Positions 20,825 through 30,451 of a stretch of 64,000 nucleotides of DNA are shown in pieces. The notes beneath the pieces were generated by a model that saw only the letters and a program-made list of their open reading frames with translations, ran no database searches and was not told where the DNA came from. The DNA is taken from NCBI RefSeq assembly GCF_904849725.1, contig NC_058521.1, positions 429,740,676 through 429,804,675 on the forward strand. The letters are read 5' to 3'. Numbering within the stretch: position 1 is the first letter of the stretch; every line of letters begins with the position of its first letter. Position numbers and translations under genes: made by a program. This DNA comes from Hordeum vulgare subsp. vulgare. Its lineage: Eukaryota > Streptophyta > Magnoliopsida > Poales > Poaceae.

Positions 20825-22523
20825 TGTTGGAATTATGCCCTAGAGGCAATAATAAATATAGTTATTATTATAATTCCTGTATCAAGATAATCGTTTATTA
20901 TCCATGCTATAATTGTATTGAATGAAGACTCATTTACATGTGTGGATACATAGACAAAACACCGTCCCTAGCAAGCCTCTAGTTGGCTAGCCAGTTGATC
21001 AAAGATAGTCAGTGTCTTCTGATTATGAACAAGGTGTTGTTGCTTGATGACTGGATCACGTCATTAGGAGAATCACGTGATGGACTAGACCCAAACTAAT
21101 AGACGTAGCATGTTGATCGTGTCATTTTGTTGCTACTGTTTTCTGCGTGTCAAGTATTTATTCCTATGACCATGAGATCATATAACTCACTGACACCGGA
21201 GGAATGCTTTGTGTGTATCAAACGTCGCAACGTAACTGGGTGACTATAAAGATGCTCTACAGGTATCTCCGAAGGTGTTAGTTGAGTTAGTATGGATCGA
21301 GACTGGGATTTGTCACTCCGTGTGACGGAGAGGTATCTCGGGGCCCACTCGGTAATACAACATCACACACAAGCCTTGCAAGCAATGTAACTTAGTGTAA
21401 GTTGCGGGATCTTGTATTACGGAACGAGTAAAGAGACTTACCGGTAAACGAGATTGAAATAGGTATACCGATACGGACGATCGAATCTCGGGCAAGTAAC
21501 ATACCGAAGGACAAAGGGAATGACATACGGGATTATATGAATCCTTGGCACTGAGGTTCAAACGATAAGATCTTCGTAGAATATGTAGGATCCAATATGG
21601 GCATCCAGGTCCCGCTATTGGATATTGACCGAGGAGTCTCTCGGGTCATGTCTACATAGTTCTCGAACCCGCAGGGTCTGCACACTTAAGGTTCGACGTT
21701 GTTTTATGCGTATTGGAGTTATATGGTTGGTTACTGAATGTTGTTCGGAGTCCCGGATGAGATCACGGACATCACGAGGGTTTCCAGAATGGTCCGGAAA
21801 CGAATATTGATATATAGGATGACCTCATTTGATTACCGGAAGGTTTTCGGAGTTACCGGGAATGTACCGGGAATGACGAATGGGTTCCGGGAGTTCACCG
21901 GGGGGGGGGGGGGCAACCCACCCCGGGGAAGCCCATAGGCCATAAGGGTGGCGCACCAGCCCTTAGTGGGCTGGTGGGACAGCCCAAAAGGGCCCTATGC
22001 GCCAAGGATAAGAAATCAAAGGAAAAAGGAAAAAAAGGGAGGAGGTGGGGCTGATATACGGAGGTTTTAGGGCTGATTTGAGACGACTTTTCCACGGCAG
22101 CCCGACCACATACCTCCACGGTTTTTCCTCTAGATCGCGTTTCTGCGGAGCTCGGGCGAAGCCCTGCTGAGACAAGGTCATCACCAACCTCCGGAGCGCC
22201 GTCACGCTGCCGGAGAACTCTTCTACCTCTCCGTCTCTCTTGCTGGATCAAGAAGGCCGAGATCATCGTCGAGCTATACGTGTGCTGAACGCGGAGGTGC
22301 CGTCCGTTCGGTACTAGATCGTGGGACTGATCGCGGGATTGTTCGCGGGGCGGATCGAGGGACGTGAGGACGTTCCACTACATCAACGGCGTTCACTAAC
22401 GCTTCTGCTGTACGATCTACAAGGGTACGTAGATCACTCATCCCCTCTCGTAGATGGACATCACCATGATAGGTCTTCGTGCGCGTAGGAAATTTTTTGT
22501 TTCCCATGCGACGTTCCCCAACA
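20825..22523 (+). repeat. 3' LTR of element E, lacking the TATA segment
   Basis: 1699 bp, TGTTGG...CCAACA. It aligns with the 5' LTR except for a deletion of about 130 bp: GAGGAGGTGG at about 22030-22040 runs straight into GGCTGATATACGGAGG, where the 5' LTR has about 14940-15070 between. The loss removes the TATA box. A 13-base G run lies at about 21900-21913. Confidence 0.93.
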
Positions 22524-22528
22524 CTTGG
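22524..22528. repeat. Target-site duplication CTTGG, right copy (element E)
   Basis: Matches 13715-13719 directly outside the 3' LTR terminus CCAACA. Confidence 0.93.
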
Positions 22529-23363
22529 CGATGCAGTTCTCGTTGGTGGCAACAAAGAGAGACACCTTGGGGGAGGAAGTGGCAATGGCCACGGTAGCCG
22601 TTGCCATCCCCTCATGGCTTGTATCCTCTTCGTCATCATCGGAGGTGTACTCTTCATGGGCTACCAAGCCCCTTGGAGGAGTCTTCTTGGTGAAGATATT
22701 CTTGCTTGGGAAAGACTTGGCTTTGTCTTTGCGAATGAGCTTGCCACCGTTATCTTCCCTCTTCTCATAAGGACAATCCGCCACAAAGTGACTCACATTG
22801 CCGCAATTGTAGAATGTCCTCACTCGTTGCTTGTTCTTGGACCCACTTGAGTTGTTCTTGGAGAAGTTGGGCCTTGAGTTTCTCTTGTTGCCCCAAAAAT
22901 GCCTTGATGCAAGAGCCATGTGCTCGTGATAAGCATACTTCATGTCTTCGGGGCAGCCCCTTTCTTCCTCTTCCTCTTCTTGATCCGAAATGACCTTGGC
23001 TCTCAAGTCAAGGTTGGGTGAGGCTTTATTTGGCCGGACAAGAGCAAGAGCTTTGTTAGCGGTCTTGTTCATGATATTCATGGCAATGAACTCATCTAAC
23101 ACTTTGCTTGAGGTCAAAGTGTGGAAATCCGGCCTTTGACGAATGACAGAGGACATGGCTTTGTTGAATGGCATGATGGCCTTGAGAAACTTGTGCTTGA
23201 TCCAAGTGTCATCAGTATCCTTGCTCCCATGATCTTGGGGAGCAATGGCAAGCGTAGTCACCCTTCGGTAGATATCATGGGGGTCCTCATCTTCTAGCAT
23301 CACAAACTCATCGGCCTCATCAAGAACCACTTCAAAGTTGGACCGTTGAATGCTTGAGCTCCC
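22524..23363 (-). pseudogene. Element D, part 2: Copia gag N-terminal half with zinc knuckle
   Basis: Minus-strand gag, open for about 280 codons: RSNFEVVLDEADEFVMLEDED, a helical UBN2-type region (IKHKFLKAIMPFNKAMSSVI), an acidic run of Glu near 22970-22985, and a zinc knuckle FYNCGNVSHFVADC at about 22780-22825. The first Cys of CX2CX4HX4C is Phe here. It ends NENCIAK where element E inserted; the text resumes at 13714 as CLMDKG. At its start the gag is cut at 23363 by element F's LTR, so the true initiator is not in view. Confidence 0.85.
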
Positions 23364-24908
23364 TGACACGTCTCCAATGTATCTATAATTTTTGATTGTT
23401 CCATGCTATTATATTATCTGTTTTGGATGTTTTATATGTATTTATATGATGTTTTATATTATTTTTGGGACTAACCTATTAATCTAGAGCCTAGTGCCAG
23501 TTTCTGTTTTCCCACCTTTTTGAGTATTGCAGATAAGGAATATTAAACAGAGTCCAAACAGAATAAAATCTCCGGAAGGATTTTTCTTGGACTAGAAGAA
23601 ACGCAGCAGACTTGGAGTAGGGGGTAGGGCATCTTCCGGGAGGGTGTCCGCGCCCCTGGCTTGTGGCCCCCTACAGGTCTCCTAACCCTATTCTTTGGCC
23701 TCTAAATTCCCAAATATTCTCATTTCACCAAAAAGAGCCACAAAAATACTTTTACGCCGCGAGGAGCCTCTGTTCCCGTGAGATCCAATCTGGGAGCCTT
23801 TTCCGATAATCTGCCAGAGAGGGAATTGATCACGGAGGGCATCTACATCAACTCCATTGCCCCTCCGATGATGTGTGAGTAGTTCACCATAGACCTACGG
23901 GTCCATAGCTAGTAGTTAGATGGCTTCTTCTCTCTCTTAGATCTTCAATACCATGTTCTTCATGATCTTCATGGAGATCTATCTGATATAATACTCTTTT
24001 GTAGTGTGTTTGTCGAGATCCGATGAATTGTGAGTTTATGTTCAGATTATCCATGAATATTATATGAGTCTCTTTTGAATTCTTATATGGATGATTTCAT
24101 ATCTTTGCAAGGTTCTTCGAATTATTGGTTTGGTTTGGCCAAGTAGATTGGTAATTATTGCAATAGGAGAAGTGCTTAGTTTTGGGTTCAATCTTGCGGT
24201 GTCCTCACCCAGTGACATAGTAGCGGTAGCGAGGCACGTATTGTATTGTTGACATCGAGGATAAAAAGATGGGGGTTTCATCATATTGCTTGAGTTTATC
24301 CCTCTACATCATGTCATCTTACTTAATGTGTTACTCTGTTCTTCATGAACTTAATACTCTAGATGCAGGCAGGAGTCGGTCGATGTGTGGAGTAATAGTA
24401 GTAGATGCAGAATCGTTCTGGTCTACTTGACACGGACGAGATGCCTATATGCATAATCATTGCCTTGGATATCTTCATAATTATTCGCTTTTCTATCAAT
24501 TGCTCAACAATAATTTGGTCACCCATCGTATTATTTTCCTTTATAAAAGAAGCCTCTAGTGAAACCTATGGCCCCCGCGTCTATTTTCCATTTTATATTT
24601 CCAGATCTATAAACCAAAAATTCCAAAAATATACTCCTCTAATTTATTTACTTTTGTTTCCACAATCTTTTATATCTATCTCTATTAGATCTCATCCTTG
24701 CAAATAACTCTGAAGGGATTGACAACCCCTTTATAGCGTTGGGTGCAAGTGTTTGATTATTTGTGTAGGTAATACTATTGGGGCCTTGCTTGTTCCTCCT
24801 ACTGGATTGATACCTAGGTTCGCAACAAACTGAGCGAAATACTTATCTACTTTGCTGCATCACCCTTTCCTCTTCAAGGGAAAACCAACCCAAGCTCAAG
24901 AGCTAGCA
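23364..24908 (+). repeat. 5' LTR of element F
   Basis: 1545 bp. It starts TGACACGTCTCCAATG, the family consensus being TGATACGTCTCC, and ends GAGCTAGCA at 24908 just before the spacer AGAAGGATTTC and the primer site. Its first 150 bases resemble the LTR of element I read on the minus strand, but the interiors differ. Confidence 0.8.
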
Positions 24909-24918
24909 AGAAGGATTT

Positions 24919-24938
24919 CTCGCGCCATTGCCGGGGAG
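24919..24938 (+). promoter_or_regulatory. Primer-binding site of element F
   Basis: TCGCGCCATTGCCGGGGA corresponds to the TGGCGCC(G/A)TTGCCGGGGA site usual in grass Athila-type Gypsy elements, with a changed first triplet. Confidence 0.7.
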
Positions 24939-25147
24939 GATACATAGCAAGATCACGCCTACCAAGTACCCATCACAAACTCATCTCTTGCATTTACGTT
25001 ATTTTCCATTTGCCTCTCGTTTTCCTCTCCCCCACTTCTAAAACGATATTCAAAAAATACCAAAAAGATTTGCCGTTTTATTCGCCTATTTTCCGTCCGT
25101 CTTTTCGTTTGCTTCTCGTTTGCTTAGGTGTTAGATCGTTTAAACTC

Positions 25148-25282
25148 ATGGCTGGCCTTGCTACTATCGCTAGTACTCATGAGAATGAAGTTCTTAATTT
25201 TAAACAAAGGGAGGGAGAAAACTTAAAGGATGCTTGGTACAAAATTTGCAACGCTCAAAATAGATCTATTCGTAGGGTATCT
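25148..25282 (+). pseudogene. Gypsy gag, N-terminal piece (element F)
   Basis: The ATG at 25148 opens MAGLATIASTHENEVLNF and continues KQREGENLKDAWYKICNAQ, the start of the Retrotrans_gag fold (the LKDAWYRI motif is typical of Athila-type gag). It is interrupted at TATCT by the LARD. The downstream half at 39291-39899 is in phase when one duplication copy is kept, so the insertion alone explains the break. Confidence 0.85.
25278..25282. repeat. Target-site duplication TATCT, left copy (LARD)
   Basis: TATCT precedes TGTGGGGAC; the matching TATCT at 39291-39295 follows GTGTGACA. Confidence 0.93.
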
Positions 25283-28200
25283 TGTGGGGACCTCGACTAC
25301 TAAGTCGAGATCGCCGTGCCCAGTGATCCCAAGGATCAATGCTCGCTGAACACATATACTGAATAATAGAGTCTTCCATCCATACATACCATTTGATACA
25401 ATAAATGACCACTTCGGTCGAGTCTTACATACATAGGGACTTAAAGGCCAAAGCACCAAACTAGATCAATAGCGGAATTATTGGTTGAAAGCGGGAACCC
25501 ATGCCATCAGCCTTAACCTACAGGCATTCTGAATGGGAAGCGTCCTAGCTCGCAAGAACGTCACCGAGTTAATCTTCACCATATCCTGTCTTTCACACCT
25601 GGTCAATGAAATAACCAGTGGCAAGCCAATGAGTACTTTGAATGTACTCGCAAACAACCCATGATACGAACAATGAAAGTGAAGGATAACAGTATCATGC
25701 ATCTTTAGTGTAACACATCTGGGTGGAATGATCATGTATATGCATCAAGCTAAAGAATTACTTTTGAAGAACAGGTTACAAATATCAACATATCTGCTAA
25801 GGGTTGAACCATTCGGGTTCACCCTATATGCCAAGTCATCGGACTTGTCATAACCTCCATGTATCAACTGAGGGCTAAACTATCCGGGTTTACCTTATAT
25901 GCCAAGTCACCGAACTTGGTCATATTATTACTCTCATAACAACACCTTTTTAACACCACACATTCACACTTGGTTTATGCGAAAACGCTGGACGTAGTTT
26001 AAGCAGCACCACCCAACTGTCCTTGACCGTGGACATGGCTATTCGAATAGTTTGACACTCTGCAGAGGTAGTACGCTAGACCCATGAGAAACGGGAAACT
26101 TCCGTGCCATCCACGACTCGCGGTATATCACATATACCCGAGGTAAGTACCCGATCATCATCTTTCCCCTGACGATACTAGACAAAGAGGTCCACTCGAT
26201 TGGTACCCAGCCCACATGTTGTACGTCTTACGAGCACCGACTCTGGACAGTATCAACCATGCGGGGACCAACGGTGTGCGTGGAACTCATAATAATGGCA
26301 TAGTCGTCCTACCTGGCACGACCCCATCACGAGAGTGACACCGATCACTCCCGCCACTAGTAATGTGGCTCTTTGCTAGTACCGAACAGAGTAATCAACA
26401 AAGCCCCGTCCCATAAAGGGTAACGTGGTCGTACTGGTAAGGTTGGGACGGTCGACACATCATAAATCTAATCCCATTTCCGAAACCATACTCACACAAA
26501 AACACCGGTGCATCACTTCACCAAAAGTGATCACCAACTCATCATCACCCTCGGGCGTTAGTGGCACCCGACGGGGTTTTCATAAACTCTTTGATTTAAC
26601 TCATCATCATGCTCATGATAAAATGCTTTTACTTTACTTGTCAACATGGTAATAACATGACCCTCAAGGGGTAGGGTCAAGCTCAGTGCAATGATCTTAC
26701 TCTACTAGTCAGCATGACAGTAGCATGATCCTCATAGATGGTAGGGTCAAGCTCATCATGCTTGTGCTCCGAGGAGCCATATGAATAACATTACTATCAT
26801 GAAAGGGCTTTGAAGAAGCCTCCGGTGCCATCACCACAATGATGAACCGGCATCGTGATCACATGCAACGGGAAAATACCAACTATACTAGCATGCAACA
26901 ATGTTTATGATCAAGTCATGGTCAAAGGGCTGCTTGCCTTGCTCACGTAAGTCCTCGGGGTCTTCGAGGTCTTCCGCTCCGTCCCCGAATACTCAGTCTA
27001 CCGTCAACTATCGTCGGAAATAACCATAGTAAGCCACACATCAAGCAGAAATAAAAGTGTTCTATAAATAGAAGTTTTATTTTTCTTGGACCTCTCTGGT
27101 CATAAGAAAAATACCTGAAGCTTGATATAGGATATTTGGGTCATCAAGGATTTTTGAATGGATGTAAAGAGCAATAGGTAATCATTGAAGAAGACAACAG
27201 AAATCATTCGGTTAAAAATTAGTGGAGGCACCCATTTAACAGAGAATGATTTTAGAATTTTTTTGGAAGTGGTTTCACTGGATTTGGAGATGGTATGAAT
27301 ATTCTAGGGATTTAACAATGAGGATTAAATAGCAATAGGAGCTATTTGTTTATTGCAACAGAAGGAAGTCACACAAAAATGCTGACCAGAGTCCTAAAAA
27401 GGGGGAAGGATTTTAGAAGACCCTAGGATTTGGAATCACTCCATTTGGAGTTGAAATGGATCCTCTAGGAATTTACAAAGGTGGTGATTAAAATATCTAA
27501 ATGGGCATTTAGATATTATTATCACAGGAAAGTATTTTGGAAAAAGCTGCAAGGCCAAGATCTGGATAGAACATGATTTTAGAAACCTGCAAAATTTTGA
27601 ATCATCAATTTTGGACTCCAAATGAATATTCTACGGATTATATAAGTTACAGAAGAAAAACATTAAGGAAAAGGAAGCGCCCAACAGGCCTCGGCCTCGC
27701 ACTGAGCGCAGCATATTGCTACGGCGCACTGGGCCGACCCGGATGCACGGCTGCGGCGGAAAGAAGTGCCATGTCGATGGCGCACTCGGTGAAAGACGTT
27801 TTCGCCTCGGGGTGGCCCAAAACGTCAGTGTGCCAAGAGGGACTTGGGGCTCGGCCGACTGGGAGGCTGACGCCTGGGCCCCGCCTGTCGGGTCTCTCGT
27901 CTACCTCCTGCCGGAGCAAGAGACACGGGAGGAGCGCCCCTTCGCCGGTGGCCCACACCTCTGGCCACCTCTCGCTGCGGCCCAGCCGCCGGCGGCACCA
28001 AGGCCGTGAGCCGCGCCCTGCATGGGCCCCCGATGGCCGAAGAGGGCCAAAGCGCCGCCGGCTTCTGCGGCATTGAAGGTGGCCACGACCTTCTTAGGGC
28101 TCCATTCTTTGGCGCCATGGGAAGAGAGGGGACACAGGGGAGGGGATGCGCGACAACTTCAGCTCACCAGAGAGCCCAGGGGCGAGGGGAAACCCCCTGG

Positions 28201-30408
28201 GTTGGCTACGCTCTCGCGCGGAGATGCGGCCATGGCTATGGCAGGAGGGAGAGGAGGGCTTAGGAGAGGAAAGGGGAGCTCGAGGGGCTCCAGGGAGAGA
28301 GGGAGAATGAGGGAGAGCAAGTGAGGGCTCAGGGGAGAGGAGATAGGAGAGGGAAGGGCCGAGAGAACTCAAGAGCTTTTTGGAGCTCTCGGTGCATGGT
28401 CGCCACGCATGCCTGAGGGGTCTTGGAGGCTAGCTGATGGCGGGGGATGGTTTGAACGGTCAAGGGGAGCCTCTAAGACACGCTCGGGCACACTGGCTCG
28501 GCTTGGTGTGGTCTGGAGGAAGGAGACAAGGCGCAGAGCGCCCATACTGCAGGCCAGAGTGCTGGTCACCACGACATCCCGTGTCTACATGGTCCCAATG
28601 GCCAGTCCAACATGTCTAGCACGTAAGACATACCTGCGGCAAGGGAACTCTGGAGTTTGGCAACTAGCAGAGTCGGTTTGAACTAGTTTTGACTGCTGTG
28701 AACATTTCAGCAGGAAACTAGGGGCTGATACAAATGGTTTTCACAGGCAGAGAGGGGAGGTGAAACCATGTCCTATAGCATGTGGTATGAAAGGACTACA
28801 CACCTGCCGAAATTCAGCTCAAGAGAAGAAGTGTAGCTAGCACTTAATGTACAAAGCTACTTTTCAGTCAGAAATGAACTTGGGGAGGTGCTGCTCATTT
28901 TCTCCACATGAGCATGCCATATCTTGGTTCTAAATGAAGCCTTGGCATATATTAGATGCTCTGGAAAGAGTTGGGGGTGATAGCTTAAGCAGAAGAATGG
29001 AAAGAAGGATGAAACAGTGCTGCCAAGGGTGAAAATGAGAGAAACTTACAAAGGGTCCTTCCCCAATAATTGACCAGTGGCCATGGAAAATTTACTGGAG
29101 GTAAAATATGACTATGTGAGGCTGTGGTAGAAATTTGAGCTCAAGGGTAAAAGTGGAAGGGGCAAAAGAAGCCAAATTAGTGAGTGCACACAAGGTGTTT
29201 GATCTGTGGTTGGGCTACCAGATGAATTCCAATGGCTATGAAACTTAACAGGATCAAATAATAGATGAAAATAGGCTTGCACACCAAATTTGGGATTTGC
29301 TGGAGGAGTTTTCCAATGTAGACTTGAAAAACCCTAGAAATGGGCAGAAATGGGTTTCTGCTTAGAACCCTATTCAAATGAATTCCCACAAATCCAATAT
29401 TTGGTGTAGGGGAACTATTTGAGCATTAAGGCATGCACAAAAAGTTTGAGGATAATTGGAGAAACTTTATAATGTAAAGTTTACCAAAGTCAGAAATCGA
29501 CAAAGCGGGTTTTGAGGGTCTTAGGACAAGTTCCTCTCTTCTCCTTGGAGTACCACCTGGTGTGGATGCCTCATTGGAGTACTGGAACATGTCCACCAAA
29601 TTTGAGCACGATTGGAGACACTTCACAATGTAGAGTTGCTCAAATTTGATTCTGGACATATAGGGTTTTAGAGTGATTAGGGGAGTCAAATCAACTTGGA
29701 TTGAAATGAAACTTGGCAAGATCATCAAGAATATCATAGATGACATGCTAGAATTTTACTGGAATTTATTGATAATATTTCTTATAGAAATATTCCAAAA
29801 GCTTGAAATAGGCAGGAATGGTTTTGGAGGGGTTTGCCCAATATTTTGAGCATGACCATGTGTTGAAACTCATAAATATGGAATAAATATATGCACTGAG
29901 TTTCCCTAAATTTTCTGAAATATTTTGAAGGCAATAAAAATAACTTTCCTTCATAGGAGACCATTTCTGGCCTCACAGAAGGGCTTTTAAATAAAATAAT
30001 AAAATAACTTTTAAAATAATAATATGGTGGTTTTTGAAAGTCATTTTGATAATGGTTTTAAATAAAACAATTGGTACAAAAGAAACTCCCTAATTTGAGG
30101 ACTTGTAGTACAAACCTCATCTCAGGGGTTTGAAAGTTTAATTCAAAGAAAAACTTTTTGGTGAAAATAATATTTGGTAAAAATAGACATTTGTCCTAAA
30201 CACATGGTATGATCATTAGGCAGGATATCATGGAGTAAGGAGGTGATTAGGAGAGTGACATGATCTATTAGGTATCAAACACAATCATGCAAACAAGCAA
30301 TGCAAACAATAGTCACTCCAAGCATCACAAGCATTCACAAAAAAATTAATTGGTCCTAAATTTTGAAATAAGTTAATTAGTCAAGGAAGCCAAAAACAGG
30401 GTGTGACA
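25283..30408 (-). repeat. LARD LTR, left copy (3' LTR in element orientation)
   Basis: 5126 bp, from TGTGGGGAC at 25283 to GTGTGACA at 30408 on the plus strand. It contains a GC-rich block (about 27660-28680), AT-rich flanks and a row of small hairpins at 25806-25919. Open frames in the GC-rich block (for example 27573-28076) have low-complexity Arg/Pro/Gly composition and no recognisable domain, and are not conserved in phase with the related solo LTR, so I do not call genes. Confidence 0.92.
25806..25919. other. Paired hairpin module in the LARD LTR (left copy)
   Basis: Two similar units of about 70 bases stand in tandem, each with two short inverted repeats: GAACC-ATTCG-GGTTC (25806-25820) and CAAGTC-ATCG-GACTTG (25832-25847), then AAAC-TATCCGG-GTTT (25877-25891) and CCAAGT-CACCGA-ACTTGG (25902-25919). 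The same module occurs at 34686-34799 and, with changed bases, at 55009-55121. Confidence 0.7.
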
Positions 30409-30425
30409 GACCTTACCCTCTTAAG
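30409..30425 (-). promoter_or_regulatory. Polypurine-like tract of the LARD
   Basis: On the minus strand CTTAAGAGGGTAAGGTC leads directly into the LTR start TGTCACACCC, the expected place for plus-strand priming. Confidence 0.7.
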
Positions 30426-30451
30426 AAAATCTCGTCCCCGAGATTTCTGGG
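30413..30451 (-). pseudogene. Relic of the pol C-terminus in the LARD
   Basis: The minus strand encodes PRNLGDEIFLRG followed by TAA. NLGDEI-LLRG-stop directly before the 3' LTR is how Del/Tekay-type Gypsy (chromovirus) polyproteins end, as I know them. The bases also form a perfect 8-bp stem (AAATCTCG/CGAGATTT, 30427-30446). This ties the LARD to that lineage. Confidence 0.65.

Larger units (their letters stand above)
13720..22523 (+). mobile_element. Element E: complete BARE/Angela/WIS-type Copia retrotransposon
   Basis: 8804 bp bounded by CTTGG duplications. It has a 5' LTR (13720-15542), a 1.25-kb leader, gag-pol (16796-20772, order gag, protease, integrase, RT, RNase H as in Copia), a polypurine tract (20813-20824) and a 3' LTR (20825-22523). 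The LTR start TGTTGGAATTATGCCCTAG and the tract CAAGTGGGAGAC are hallmarks of the BARE1/WIS/Angela group. By eye the LTRs differ at a couple of dozen positions plus one deletion of about 130 bp, so insertion is fairly recent (rough estimate only). Two nonsense codons, one frameshift and an altered RT motif make it non-autonomous now. Confidence 0.95.
23364..25282 (+). mobile_element. Element F, part 1: Gypsy 5' LTR, primer site and gag start
   Basis: A plus-strand Gypsy element of Athila type begins with a full LTR (23364-24908), a primer site near 24919 and gag from 25148. It is split by the LARD (25283-39290) and resumes at 39296, then is cut by element H at 39899. Pol and the 3' LTR are not in the window. 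It inserted into element D's gag. Confidence 0.85.

Noticed and set aside
22274..22657. Minus-strand frames at the right end of E's 3' LTR
   Set aside because: They straddle the LTR end and D's gag, or repeat the antisense of the other LTR (14208-15688). LTR copies naturally give the same false ORFs at 14208, 21313 and 62873.
27573..28076. 167-residue open frame and overlapping frames in the GC-rich part of the LARD LTR
   Set aside because: Arg/Pro/Gly-rich composition in several overlapping frames on both strands is what GC-rich DNA gives by chance. The frame changes between the two LTR copies and no domain is recognisable.
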